Source of the DNA: Altererythrobacter sp. C41
GTDB lineage: Bacteria; Pseudomonadota; Alphaproteobacteria; Sphingomonadales; Sphingomonadaceae
Reading direction: 5' to 3'
NCBI RefSeq assembly: GCF_016803135.1
Contig: NZ_JAEVFE010000002.1
Coordinates: 186,001-250,000, forward strand
Length of the DNA stretch: 64,000 nt
Positions 48,396 to 57,573 of the stretch are shown here, one piece after another (positions within the stretch are counted from its first letter, which is position 1; every line of letters starts with the position of its first letter). The notes under the pieces were generated by a model. That model saw nothing but the letters and a program-made list of their open reading frames with translations. It made no database searches and was not told the origin of the DNA. The position numbers and the translations under genes are program-made.

Positions 48396-49820
48396 ATGAC
48401 CCCATCGGATCCCCGCGCCTTCCTCTACGGTGAAGGCAAGCTCGACCCCGAACGCGCGCCCGCGCTCGCGGCCGAGATGCTCAAGCGCTGCGACGACGGC
48501 GAGCTCTACCTGCAATATACCGCGCGCGAGGCGCTCGCGTTCGAGGACGGCCGGCTCAGGACCGCCGACTACGCGCGCGATTCGGGCTTCGGCCTGCGCG
48601 GCGTTTCGGGCGAGACGACCGGCTTCGCCCATGCCAACGAGATCAGCGACGCGGCGATCCGCCGCGCGGGCGAGACGCTGCAACTGCTCGACCCGGCGGC
48701 CCGCGCGCTTGCCGCGCCGCCGCGCCGGAGCAACCGCCACCTCTACACCGCCGACAATCCGCTCGATGCAGTGCCCTTCGCGGAAAAGGTCCGGCTGCTG
48801 CAGGCGATCGACGCCGCCGCCCGCGCGCGCGATCCGCGAGTCGTGCAGGTCAACGTCAGCCTGCTGGCGAGCTGGAGCGTGGTCGAGATCGTGCGGCCCG
48901 ACGGCTTCATCGCCACCGACGTGCGGCCGCTGGTGCGGCTCAACGTCGGCGTGGTCGCCGAAGCAAACGGCCGGCGCGAGCGCGGCAGCTTCGGCTTCGG
49001 TGGGCGCTACCTCTACGATCCGCTGTTCGAGCCTGCCGGTTGGAGCCGCGCGGTCGACGAAGCGGTGCGCCAGGCGCTGGTCAACCTCGACAGCGTGGAC
49101 GCCCCGGCGGGCGAGATGACCGTGCTGCTCGGCCCCGGCTGGCCCGGCGTGCTGCTGCACGAGGCGGTCGGCCACGGGCTCGAGGGCGATTTCAATCGCA
49201 AGGGCACCAGCGCCTTTTCCGGCCGGATCGGCGAGCGCGTCGCCGCGCCCGGCGTGACGGTGGTCGACGACGGATCGATCCGCGATCGGCGCGGGTCGCT
49301 CTCCATCGACGACGAGGGCACGCCGACGGCCGAGACGGTGCTGATCGAGGACGGCATCCTCAAGGGCTACATGCAGGATCGGCTCAACGCGCGGCTGATG
49401 GGCGTTGAGGCGACCGGCAACGGCCGCCGCGAAAGCTATCAGCACGCGCCGATGCCGCGCATGACCAATACGTTCATGCGCGCGGGGAACGACGATCCGG
49501 CCGAACTGCTCGGGCGGGTGAAGAACGGCATCTACGCCAAGAGCTTCGGTGGCGGACAGGTCGATATCGTCTCGGGCAAGTTCGTGTTCTCGTGCACCGA
49601 GGCCTACAAGGTCGAGAACGGCGTGATCGGCGCGCCGATCAAGGGTGCAACGCTGATCGGCGACGGGCCGAGCGTGCTGACGCGCGTCTCGGGCATCGGC
49701 AACGATCTCGCGCTCGACGAAGGTGTGGGCGTGTGCGGCAAGGCCGGGCAGAGCGTGCCCGCCGGTGTGGGCCAGCCCACGCTGCTGGTCGACCGGCTTA
49801 CCGTGGGCGGAACGGCCTGA
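48396..49820 (+). CDS. tldD: Metalloprotease TldD
   Basis: Zinc metalloprotease that works with TldE to degrade peptides and to process modified peptides. The 474 residues carry HEAVGHGLEGDF at about 255, with HEAVGH giving the zinc ligands, and a long C-terminal beta-sheet domain including KSFGGGQVDIVSGKFVFSCTEAYKVENG. The start MTPSDPRAF is chosen over an ATG 18 bases earlier. The gene for the partner TldE is not in the window. Confidence 0.94.
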   Translation: MTPSDPRAFLYGEGKLDPERAPALAAEMLKRCDDGELYLQYTAREALAFEDGRLRTADYARDSGFGLRGVSGETTGFAHANEISDAAIRRAGETLQLLDPAARALAAPPRRSNRHLYTADNPLDAVPFAEKVRLLQAIDAAARARDPRVVQVNVSLLASWSVVEIVRPDGFIATDVRPLVRLNVGVVAEANGRRERGSFGFGGRYLYDPLFEPAGWSRAVDEAVRQALVNLDSVDAPAGEMTVLLGPGWPGVLLHEAVGHGLEGDFNRKGTSAFSGRIGERVAAPGVTVVDDGSIRDRRGSLSIDDEGTPTAETVLIEDGILKGYMQDRLNARLMGVEATGNGRRESYQHAPMPRMTNTFMRAGNDDPAELLGRVKNGIYAKSFGGGQVDIVSGKFVFSCTEAYKVENGVIGAPIKGATLIGDGPSVLTRVSGIGNDLALDEGVGVCGKAGQSVPAGVGQPTLLVDRLTVGGTA

Positions 49821-49876
49821 CGCGGCTGCGCCGCCGCTCATCGCGCATTCACCCCCGTTGTGCTATAGGGGCGGGC

Positions 49877-50305
49877 ATGATCGGTACGAAGTCCATCTCT
49901 GTCCTGCTGGCCTCGCTCACGCTCGCCGGCGCGGTGTCCGCTTCCGCGGAGGAGCCGCCGCGCGGCGAGGCGAAGCTCGCCGAAATGCTGGAAGGGCGCG
50001 TGGCCGGCGAGCCGGCCGAATGCCTGAGCGAGTCGCAGCGCGATTCGATCCAGATCGTCGACGGCACCGCGATCGTGTTCCGCGACGGCGGCACGCTGTG
50101 GGTGAACCGCCCGGCCGGCGCGCAGTTTCTCTCGCGCGGCGACCTGCCGGTGTTCCACCAGTTCAGCTCGCAGCTTTGCCGCCTCGATCAGGTCGAACTG
50201 CGCGATCGGATCGGCAGCGGCACGATGCCCGGACCAAGGCTGGCGCTCGGTGACTTCGTCCCATACACGAAGGCGGACCATCAGGAGGCCGCCGAAGGAG
50301 GCTGA
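49877..50305 (+). CDS. Exported hypothetical, paralogue A of a tandem pair
   Basis: The 142-residue product has a signal peptide ending SASA-E, then ARG-rich GEAKLAEMLEGRVAGEPAEC. It contains the pattern IDGTAIVF and ends with LALGDFVPYTKADHQEA. The next gene is a paralogue with the same framework (KLLEGRVAGEPQSC, LGDFVPYKKVEG), three bases downstream. Two Cys residues may form a disulfide. No family is recognised; both should be periplasmic or outer membrane-associated. Confidence 0.7.
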   Translation: MIGTKSISVLLASLTLAGAVSASAEEPPRGEAKLAEMLEGRVAGEPAECLSESQRDSIQIVDGTAIVFRDGGTLWVNRPAGAQFLSRGDLPVFHQFSSQLCRLDQVELRDRIGSGTMPGPRLALGDFVPYTKADHQEAAEGG

Positions 50306-50308
50306 CCG

Positions 50309-50707
50309 ATGAAAACAGCAACCCTCATTGCCGCAATCGCCGCGGGCGCCGTGTTCGCAGCGCCGGCCGCGGCCGAGGAAGCCAAGCCCAAGGGTGAGGC
50401 CGAGCTCGCCAAGCTGCTCGAAGGCCGCGTCGCCGGCGAACCGCAGAGCTGCGTCCCGACTTTTCCGAACACGCACATGCGCATCATCGACGGCACGGCG
50501 CTCGTGATCGAGCGGGGCAGCACGCTCTACGTGAACATCCCGCAGGATCCCGAATCGCTCGACGAGAGCGACGCGATGACGATCCGCCGGACCAGCAACC
50601 AGCTCTGCCGGACCGATATCGTGACGACCTTCGATCGCACGGGCGGGTTCTACACCGGCAATATCTTCCTCGGCGATTTCGTCCCGTACAAGAAGGTCGA
50701 AGGCTAA
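50309..50707 (+). CDS. Exported hypothetical, paralogue B of a tandem pair
   Basis: The 132-residue protein has a signal peptide ending AAAA, then GEAELAKLLEGRVAGEPQSC, RIIDGTALVIERGSTLYVNI and LGDFVPYKKVEG at the end. It is about half identical to the gene before it, with the same Cys positions. A tandem duplication explains it. Function unknown; both open with the same KLLEGRVAGE motif. Confidence 0.7.
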   Translation: MKTATLIAAIAAGAVFAAPAAAEEAKPKGEAELAKLLEGRVAGEPQSCVPTFPNTHMRIIDGTALVIERGSTLYVNIPQDPESLDESDAMTIRRTSNQLCRTDIVTTFDRTGGFYTGNIFLGDFVPYKKVEG

Positions 50708-50716
50708 GACCGAAGC

Positions 50717-51265
50717 ATGACCGCCGCCCCGCGCCGCTGGGCGGCGGACCTGCTGCATCTCTGGTTCCACACGCTCGGCCCGGCCGACTGGTTCGGCGGC
50801 GGCGCCGAAGTCGACGCACTGCTGCGCCGCCGCTTCGCGCGTGGATGGCAGGCGTTGCGGCACCGGCATGCGCGTGAGTTCCTGAGCGACCCGTTGACGG
50901 CCCAGGCGGCGGTGCTGCTGTTCGACCAGGTGCCGCGCAATCTCTTCCGCGGCGATCCGCGCGCTTTCGCCTCAGACCGGCTCGCGCTCGCCATCGCCAA
51001 AGGCATGATCGCGCGCGGCTGGCACGAGCGACTGCCGCGGCGGATGCGCGCCTTCGCCGGCATGCCGCTGATGCACAGCGAGGCGATCGCGGATCAGCTC
51101 GCCTCGCTCGCATTCTTCGCGCGCGAGCCGGGAAATCGCGCTTTCGCGGTGAGCCACCACCGAATGATCGCCCGCTTCGGCCGCTTCCCGCACCGTAATC
51201 CGGTGCTCGGCCGGCGCTCGACCCCGGCGGAGGAGCGCGCAGTGGCGCAGGGCTTCGCCTGGTAG
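50717..51265 (+). CDS. DUF924 family protein
   Basis: The 182-residue protein starts MTAAPRRWAADLLHLWFHTL and has the DUF924 pattern: LHLWFHTLGPADWFGGG, then FDQVPRNLFRGDPRAFASD with TPR-like helices, and AGMPLMHSE and FGRFPHRNPVLGR at the C-terminus. Members are of unknown function. The nitronate monooxygenase gene converges with it five bases away. Confidence 0.88.
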   Translation: MTAAPRRWAADLLHLWFHTLGPADWFGGGAEVDALLRRRFARGWQALRHRHAREFLSDPLTAQAAVLLFDQVPRNLFRGDPRAFASDRLALAIAKGMIARGWHERLPRRMRAFAGMPLMHSEAIADQLASLAFFAREPGNRAFAVSHHRMIARFGRFPHRNPVLGRRSTPAEERAVAQGFAW

Positions 51266-51269
51266 CGCC

Positions 51270-52244
51270 TCAGGCGCGGCGCAGCGTGTCCATCCGGTCG
51301 ATGATCTCGCTCGCCTGGCGCATGATCCTCTCGATCAGCTCCCGGCAGGTCGGGATATCGTAGACCAGCCCGGCGACCATGCCGCAGCTCCATGCGCCGC
51401 GGTCCATCTCGCCCTCGCGCATGATCGAGGGATAGACGCCGGCGACTTCCTCGATGATGTCCTCGAACTTGAGGTCCGCGCCGAGTTCCCGCTCCTTCTC
51501 CAGCAGGCGCTCGACCGCAGCGTTGTTGAGCACGCGTTCGGTGTTGCGCAGCGGGCGCATGACGAGCCGCGTGTCGAGCTCGCTCGCGGCGAGGATCGCC
51601 TGCTTCACGTTGTCGTGCACCGGCGCTTCCTTCGTGGCGATGAAGCGCGTGCCCATGTTCATGCCCGCCGCGCCGAACGCCAGGCTGGCGACGAGGCTGC
51701 GCCCGTCGGCCATGCCGCCGCTGGAGACGAACGGGATCTCAAGCTCGTCCGCCGCGCGGGGCAGGAGGATGAAGTTCGGCACGTCGTCCTCGCCCGGATG
51801 GCCGCCGCATTCGAACCCGTCGACCGAGACCGCGTCGCAGCCGATCGACTGTGCCTTCAGCGCGTGGCGCACGCTGGTGCACTTGTGGATCACCCTGATC
51901 CCCGCGTCCTTCAGATATGGAAGCACCGCCTGCGGATTGTTGCCGGCGGTCTCGACCACCTTGACCCCGCCCTCGATGATCGCGCGGACGTAGCCCGGAT
52001 AGTCGGGCGCGTTGACCGTGGGCAGGAAGGTCAGGTTCACGCCGAAGGGCTTGTCGGTCATGTCCCGGCAGCGCGCGATCTCGTTGGCAAGGTCGCCCGG
52101 CGTCTTCTGCGTGAGCCCGGTGATGATCCCCAGTCCGCCCGCGTTCGACACCGCCGCGGCCATTTCGGCCAGTCCGACGAAGTGCATCCCGCCCTGGATG
52201 ATCGGATGCTCGATCCCGAACATTTCGGTAATCGCGGTCTTCAT
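51270..52244 (-). CDS. Nitronate monooxygenase family protein
   Basis: FMN-dependent TIM-barrel oxidoreductase. The 324 residues start MKTAITEMFGIEHPIIQGGM, with the FMN motifs GGLGIITG, KVVETAGNNP, DGFECGGHPGEDDV and SSGGMADGRSL, typical of the nitronate monooxygenase/2-nitropropane dioxygenase family. It may oxidise alkyl nitronates. The NhaC antiporter gene is upstream with 59 bases between; no shared job is obvious. Confidence 0.9.
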   Translation of the reverse strand: MKTAITEMFGIEHPIIQGGMHFVGLAEMAAAVSNAGGLGIITGLTQKTPGDLANEIARCRDMTDKPFGVNLTFLPTVNAPDYPGYVRAIIEGGVKVVETAGNNPQAVLPYLKDAGIRVIHKCTSVRHALKAQSIGCDAVSVDGFECGGHPGEDDVPNFILLPRAADELEIPFVSSGGMADGRSLVASLAFGAAGMNMGTRFIATKEAPVHDNVKQAILAASELDTRLVMRPLRNTERVLNNAAVERLLEKERELGADLKFEDIIEEVAGVYPSIMREGEMDRGAWSCGMVAGLVYDIPTCRELIERIMRQASEIIDRMDTLRRA

Positions 52245-52303
52245 GGTGTCCCTTCCTGCGGATCGTGCCGAGGGGACTGTCGCAATTCGCCGCGGGTGGC
52301 AAG

Positions 52304-53728
52304 TCAGGCGGCGGGCTTCAGCCCCTTGCCGGTCAGGCGGTGACGCAGGGCCATCAGGAGGCCGAACACGGGGCCGAGCCAGCAGAACACCGCCCATGGT
52401 GCGTAGGCGAGGGTCGCGACGCCGAGGGTGGAGGCCATGAACAGGCCGGAGACGGTCCACGGCATCAGCGGCTCGGTGATCGTGACCGAATCGGCCAGCG
52501 CGCGGCCGAGGTTTTCGGGGGCGAGATCGCGTTCGGCATAGGACGGGCGAAACAGGCCGCCGACGACTAGCGAGGTGACGCCGCCGTGGCTCGTCATCCC
52601 GACCATCGTCGCGCCCGCGGCCATGGTCGCGGCCACCAGCCCGAAGGCACCGCGCACCGCGCCCAGCAGCCGCGCCAGCAGCGTGTCGAGCGCACCCGAG
52701 ACTTCCATGCCGGCGGCCAGCAGGAAGGCGGCGAGGATGAAGACCAGCGTCGGCGCCATGGCATAGAGGCCGCCTCGCTCGACGAGGCCGGTCAGTTGCT
52801 CGCTCACGGCCCCGCCCGGCGCCACCTGATCGAGCGTGAAGCCGGCAACGAAGGCGTGGACCGCGGCGGTGGCGGGAAAGCCGTTGACGGTCACCCCGAT
52901 GACCAGTGCCACCAGCGCGGAGCCGATGATCACCGGCGCCGGCGGCCAGCGCAGCGCGATCCCGCCGATGGCGACGGCGAGCGGCAGCGCGGCCCAGAGG
53001 CCCGGCGCGAAGAGGCCGACGAGCTCGGCCCGGATCGCGTCCGCCGGGTTCGCCCCGGTCAGCGCCGCGCCAGGCGCGAGCAGCGCGAAGGCGGCGAGCG
53101 CGAGCAGCGCGGGCGGCAGGCTGGTCGGCAGCATGTGGCGGATATGCGCATAGAGCTCCGCCCCCGCGCCGATCGCGGTGATATTGGTCATGTCGGAGAT
53201 CGGCGAAAGCTTGTCCCCGAAATAGGCGCCCGAAACGACTGCGCCGGCGATCGGCGCGAGCGGCAGGCCCATGGCCTCGGCCGCACCCATCAGCGCCACG
53301 CCGATCGTGCCCGCCGAGCCCCACGAGGTGCCCGAGACGACCGACATCACCGCCGTCGCGAGAAAGGCGGTCAGCGCCATCCACTGCGGGCTGATGAGGT
53401 CGATCCCGAGCACGACCAGCAGCGGGATGGTGCCCGCGAACATCCAGCTCCCCAGCAGCGCGCCGATGCTGAGCAGGATCAGCACCGCCGGCAGCGCCTC
53501 GGCCAGCAGCCGCCCGGCCGCGACCTGGACCTCTGCCCAGCCGTGCCCGCGCATGCGCGCGATCCCGGCAGCGACCGCCGCCGCGAAGAGCAGCGCGAGC
53601 AGCAGGGGCTCACCCCCGAAGCCGAAGACGGCCGCGGAGGCGACCACGCCGAGGAACAGCGCGGCGATCGGCGCCAGCGCGAGCAGGAGCGGCAGCGGCG
53701 CGCGTTCGGTCTGTTCGATCTCACTCAT
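52304..53728 (-). CDS. NhaC family Na+/H+ antiporter
   Basis: Polytopic antiporter of 474 residues with about 11-12 hydrophobic helices. Family-like segments are SGTSWGSAGTIGVALMG, SGAYFGDKLSPISDMTNI and VGMTSHGGVTSLVVGGL. It probably exchanges Na+ for H+ and aids pH or osmotic homeostasis. Its ATG overlaps the stop of the upstream PLP-enzyme gene by four bases (ATGA), so the two are translationally coupled. Confidence 0.88.
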   Translation of the reverse strand: MSEIEQTERAPLPLLLALAPIAALFLGVVASAAVFGFGGEPLLLALLFAAAVAAGIARMRGHGWAEVQVAAGRLLAEALPAVLILLSIGALLGSWMFAGTIPLLVVLGIDLISPQWMALTAFLATAVMSVVSGTSWGSAGTIGVALMGAAEAMGLPLAPIAGAVVSGAYFGDKLSPISDMTNITAIGAGAELYAHIRHMLPTSLPPALLALAAFALLAPGAALTGANPADAIRAELVGLFAPGLWAALPLAVAIGGIALRWPPAPVIIGSALVALVIGVTVNGFPATAAVHAFVAGFTLDQVAPGGAVSEQLTGLVERGGLYAMAPTLVFILAAFLLAAGMEVSGALDTLLARLLGAVRGAFGLVAATMAAGATMVGMTSHGGVTSLVVGGLFRPSYAERDLAPENLGRALADSVTITEPLMPWTVSGLFMASTLGVATLAYAPWAVFCWLGPVFGLLMALRHRLTGKGLKPAA

Positions 53729-54876
53729 GCCAGGGCCTGCTCCAGATCGGCGATCAGGGCGTCCGCGCCTTCGAGCCCGACTGAGAAGCGCAACAGCGTG
53801 CGCGGCATGCGGCCGTCGTGATCCGGCCCGGGATCGGTCCGGTGCGCGCTCGACACGAGGCTTTCAACGCCGCCCCAGCTTATCGCCTTGCCAAACAGAC
53901 GCAGGCGGTTGCCGAACGTGAGCGCCGCGGCATGGTCGGGAAAGTCGAACTCGGCGGAGAGGAGCCCGGAATGGCCGCGCATCTGCTTCGCGAACAAGGC
54001 CGCCTGCTCCCCTTCGGCCAGCGCCGGATGGAACACGCGGCAGACCTTGGGGTGATCGGCGAGGAAACGCGCCACGGCGAGCGCGTCGGCCTGCTGCCGT
54101 GCAAGCCGCGCGGGCAAGGTCGCCAGCCCGCGCAGCAGCAGCCAGGCGTCGAACGGCGCCATCGCCGCGCCCATCAGCATGTAGCCGCGCCGGAACACGC
54201 GCTCGACCAGCTCGGCCGAGCCCATGACCGCGCCGCCGAGCGTGTCCGAATGGCCACCGATATACTTGGTCAGCGAATGGAGCACGAGATCGCAGCCCAT
54301 CGCGAGCGGCTTCTGCAGCAGCGGCGTCGCCACCGTGTTGTCGACCGCGGTCAGAATGCCGCGCCGCTTGGCGAGCGTGCAGATCTCCGCGATCGGCAGA
54401 AGCTCGAACCGCATCGAGCCGGGGCTCTCGAAGTAGATCATCTTCGTAGTGGGCGTCAGCGCCGCCTCGATCTCCTCGATACTGGCGGCAAAGCAGCGGC
54501 TGTGCGTGACGCCGTAATCCTCCAGCCGCTGGGCGAACTCGATCGTGGGGCCGTAGATGTCGCCGCAGAACAGCAGGTGATCGCCCTGGGCCAGCAGCGC
54601 GAAGAGCGTCGCGGAGATCGCGCCCATGCCGCTGGCGAAGCACTTGGCGGCTTCGGCACATTCGAGCCGCGCCAGCGTCTCCTCCAGCTCGCGCACGGTC
54701 GGGTTGGTGCCGCGCGAATAGACGCAGATCTCGTTCTCGCGCGCCTGCGCGCCGTGCAGCTCCTCGAGCGTTTCGAAGCGGAACAGCGAGGCCTGCACGA
54801 TCGGCGGCATGACCGGCCCCGCGGCATCGCCGGCGCGCAGGCAGGTCAGCGCATCCTCCGCATCGATCGGATTCAT
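53725..54876 (-). CDS. Cys/Met metabolism PLP-dependent enzyme
   Basis: Gamma-family PLP enzyme of 383 residues from MNPIDAEDALTCLRAGDAAG. The Schiff-base lysine lies in SLTKYIGGHSD; GTNPTVRELEETLARLE and FASGMGAISATLFAL are typical of cystathionine gamma-synthase, beta-lyase and methionine gamma-lyase relatives. Which reaction it runs is undecided. A longer start at 54969 overlaps recQ and lacks homology. It is coupled to NhaC. Confidence 0.85.
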   Translation of the reverse strand: MNPIDAEDALTCLRAGDAAGPVMPPIVQASLFRFETLEELHGAQARENEICVYSRGTNPTVRELEETLARLECAEAAKCFASGMGAISATLFALLAQGDHLLFCGDIYGPTIEFAQRLEDYGVTHSRCFAASIEEIEAALTPTTKMIYFESPGSMRFELLPIAEICTLAKRRGILTAVDNTVATPLLQKPLAMGCDLVLHSLTKYIGGHSDTLGGAVMGSAELVERVFRRGYMLMGAAMAPFDAWLLLRGLATLPARLARQQADALAVARFLADHPKVCRVFHPALAEGEQAALFAKQMRGHSGLLSAEFDFPDHAAALTFGNRLRLFGKAISWGGVESLVSSAHRTDPGPDHDGRMPRTLLRFSVGLEGADALIADLEQALA

Positions 54877-54965
54877 CGGCGCCAAACTCCCCCTCACCTC
54901 GTGCAACGTCGGTCGCGCGACATCGACGAGATCGCGCCGCCATGCAACCCCGACCCGCGGGTCCG

Positions 54966-56759
54966 TCAATGCCGCCTGATCGCGTCGAGGAAGCGTTCGC
55001 CGTAAGCCTGGAGCTTCTTCGCGCCGACGCCGCCGATCTCGCCCAGTTCTGCGAGGGAGGACGGGCGCCGCGCCGCCATCTCGCGCAAGGTCGCATCGTG
55101 GAAGATGACGTAGGGGGGCACCTGCGCCTCTATCGCGAGCTCGCGGCGCAGTTCGCGCAGCGCGTCGAACAGCGGATCGCCGACCGGGTTCGGTCCACTG
55201 TCGCGGCGGCGACGCTGGCGTTCGCTGCGGGGAGGAACGACGATCTCGACCGTCTGCTCGCCTTTCAGGATTGCGCGTGCATCGCCGGCGAGCGCGAGTC
55301 CGCCGTGCTCGGTCGAGACCAGGGCTCCGCGCGCCTGCAACGCGCGGGAAAGCGGCTGGAGCAGGCGCGCCTCCTCGCCATCGACGATCCCGAACACGCT
55401 CAACCGGTCGTGGCCCCGCTGGAGCACGCGCTCGTCCTCCGCGCCGGTGAGCACTTTCTGCAAGTGGCCGAAGCCGAAGCTCTGCCCGGTGCGGTAGGCG
55501 GCCGAGAGCAGCTTGCGTGCGGTTTCGGTGGCATCGGTGACGCCAGGCGGGGAGAGACAGTTATCGCAGTTGCCGCAGCTCTCGGGCGGGCTTTCGCCGA
55601 AGTGGCGCAGCAAAACCGCGCGGCGGCAGCCGGCGGTCTCGACCAGGCCGGCGAGTGCATCGAGCCGTGCGCGTTCGCCGGCGCGCCTCGCCTCGTCCAC
55701 TTCGCTCAGCCGCTGGCGCGCCTGCGCGAAGTCGCCCGCACCCCACAGCATGACCGCGCGTGCCGGATCGCCGTCGCGCCCGGCGCGGCCGGTTTCCTGA
55801 TAATAGCCCTCGATCGACTTGGGGATGCCCGCATGGGCGACGAAACGGACATCGGGCTTGTCGATCCCCATGCCGAAAGCGACCGTGGCGACGATCACCA
55901 TGTCCTCGCTGGCGACGAAAGCGGCCTGGTTGGCGGACCGCACGGCGGGATCGAGACCGGCGTGGTAGGGCAGCACCGCCCGCCCGGTCGTCGCCGCCAG
56001 CTTGTCGGCCAGGTCCTCCACTTTGCGGCGGGTCGGGGCGTAGACGATCCCGGGGCCCTGCTCCTCCGCCATCAGCGCGGCGAGCTGGCGCACGGAATTG
56101 TCGCGGTGGCGCATCACGTAGCGGATGTTGGGCCGGTCGAACCCGGCCAGCACCAGCCCCTCGGCCGGAATGCCGAGCTGTTCGAGGATATCCGCTCGCG
56201 TATGCGCGTCCGCCGTCGCGGTGAGCGCGAGGCGCGGCACCTGCGGAAAGGCGTCCATCAGGGAGCGCAACTGGCGGTAATCGGGGCGGAAATCGTGACC
56301 CCATTCGGACACGCAGTGCGCCTCGTCCACCGCGAACAGCGCGAGGCGGGCGGAGGCAAGCAGCTCGCGGAAACCGGGCTGGCTGGCGCGTTCGGGCGCG
56401 ACGTAGAGCAGGTCGAGTGCACCGGCCCGGAAGCGGTCGAGGGTCTCGCGCCAGTCGGCATCGACGCTGGTGAGCGTCGCCGCCTCGATCCCGTTCGCGC
56501 GCGCGGCGCGGAGCTGGTCGTGCATCAGCGCGATCAGCGGCGAGACGACGACGCAAGTGCCCGGCAGCATCGTCGCGGGGAGCTGATAGGTCAGCGACTT
56601 GCCCGCGCCGGTCGGCATCACGGCCAGCGTCGATTCGCCGCCGAGCACGCGTTCGACCACGCGCGCCTGAACGCCGCGGAAGTCGTCGTGCCCGAACAGA
56701 CGGCGCAGTTCCGCGCGCGCCGTGTCGAGCGGCTGAATCCTGTCGTGCCCCGCGTCCAT
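54966..56759 (-). CDS. recQ: ATP-dependent DNA helicase RecQ
   Basis: RecQ family 3'-5' DNA helicase for recombination and repair. The 597 residues from [20 protein letters not shown] have Walker [15 protein letters not shown], the DEAH box in [17 protein letters not shown], the motif [15 protein letters not shown], the RecQ-C-terminal zinc Cys cluster in CGNCDNC, and an HRDC domain at the end ([13 protein letters not shown]...). It is complete. A TTG two codons earlier is an alternative start. Confidence 0.95.
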   Translation of the reverse strand: MDAGHDRIQPLDTARAELRRLFGHDDFRGVQARVVERVLGGESTLAVMPTGAGKSLTYQLPATMLPGTCVVVSPLIALMHDQLRAARANGIEAATLTSVDADWRETLDRFRAGALDLLYVAPERASQPGFRELLASARLALFAVDEAHCVSEWGHDFRPDYRQLRSLMDAFPQVPRLALTATADAHTRADILEQLGIPAEGLVLAGFDRPNIRYVMRHRDNSVRQLAALMAEEQGPGIVYAPTRRKVEDLADKLAATTGRAVLPYHAGLDPAVRSANQAAFVASEDMVIVATVAFGMGIDKPDVRFVAHAGIPKSIEGYYQETGRAGRDGDPARAVMLWGAGDFAQARQRLSEVDEARRAGERARLDALAGLVETAGCRRAVLLRHFGESPPESCGNCDNCLSPPGVTDATETARKLLSAAYRTGQSFGFGHLQKVLTGAEDERVLQRGHDRLSVFGIVDGEEARLLQPLSRALQARGALVSTEHGGLALAGDARAILKGEQTVEIVVPPRSERQRRRRDSGPNPVGDPLFDALRELRRELAIEAQVPPYVIFHDATLREMAARRPSSLAELGEIGGVGAKKLQAYGERFLDAIRRH

Positions 56760-56896
56760 CGCCAAAGGGCATGGCAGATGCGGCGCGGCAGGTGAACGGC
56801 CAATCGGATCAATTGCCGTTTGCCGGAGGACTTGTGCGCCGCTAGCGTGCGCGCGCCCTGGCCGTGCCGGGGCGGAAATTCACAGGAGAACAATCG

Positions 56897-57196
56897 ATGA
56901 GGAAGATCCTTGCCAGCGCGTTCGCGGCCTCGGCGGCGCTTGCGCTCGCCGCTTGCGGCAGCACCGAAGATGCGTCGGCCGATGCCGAGGCGGACACGGT
57001 CGAAATGCCGGCCGACGAGGCGCTCGCGCCCGTGACCGAAGAGCCGGTCGAAGCGCCGGTGGCCGAGCCGACCGCCGAGGAAACGGCGGCCGTCGACGCC
57101 AACGCCGCCGCCGACGAAGCGGGTGAAGCCGCCGCCGCCGCGGCCGCCGACGTTGCAGCCGAAGCTGCCGCCGCTTCGGCAGAGACGACCGAGTAA
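56897..57196 (+). CDS. Small acidic Ala/Glu-rich lipoprotein
   Basis: The 99-residue product MRKILASAFAASAALALAAC has lipobox LAAC with Cys20, then about 80 residues of Ala, Glu, Asp, Thr and Val, with no Cys, Arg or aromatic residues, so it is likely disordered or a helical spacer. Similar in style to the genes at 30110 and 61170. The ribosome binding site ACAGGAGAA fits. A terminator follows 45 bases on. Confidence 0.7.
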   Translation: MRKILASAFAASAALALAACGSTEDASADAEADTVEMPADEALAPVTEEPVEAPVAEPTAEETAAVDANAAADEAGEAAAAAAADVAAEAAAASAETTE

Positions 57197-57240
57197 GCCT
57201 GTTTGCGCGCCCCTTCGCGGGGTCCCGCAGCAACCGGTGA

Positions 57241-57279
57241 AGCGGGCGGATCGTTCAGGCGATTCGCCCGCTTTTCCTT
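57241..57279 (+). terminator. Rho-independent terminator of the Ala/Glu-rich lipoprotein gene
   Basis: The stem AGCGGGCGGATCG/CGATTCGCCCGCT with loop TTCAGG is followed by TTTTCCTTT. It lies 45 bases after the stop codon. Confidence 0.85.
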
Positions 57280-57307
57280 TGTCCGCCGTTCGCTATGGTG
57301 CGCGGCG

Positions 57308-57535
57308 ATGACGCGCCTCGCCTTTCTCGCCTTCCCGCTCCTGCTCGCCGCCTGCGAGCCGGCCGACAACGAGCCCGGCCCGGGCGGGGTCACGGTGGGC
57401 GAGGCCAGGGCGCTCGACGACGCGGCCGAGATGCTCGATCAGCAGCGACTGCGGCCCGCCGCGCTCGACGAGAGCGCCGAAACCCCATCCTCCCCAGCCG
57501 CGACCCCGCGGGCGGAGCCGGCACCCGCCGGATAA
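57308..57535 (+). CDS. Short lipoprotein of unknown function
   Basis: The 75-residue product MTRLAFLAFPLLLAACEPAD has lipobox LAAC (Cys16). The mature part is Pro/Ala/Glu-rich with a short helix-like GEARALDDAAEMLDQQRLRP and a Pro/Ala-rich tail. No homology recognised. It is followed after 38 bases by the acyl-CoA dehydrogenase gene. Confidence 0.65.
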   Translation: MTRLAFLAFPLLLAACEPADNEPGPGGVTVGEARALDDAAEMLDQQRLRPAALDESAETPSSPAATPRAEPAPAG

Positions 57536-57573
57536 CTCCGCCCGATTCATCACAGCGAGAGGACAAGACACAG

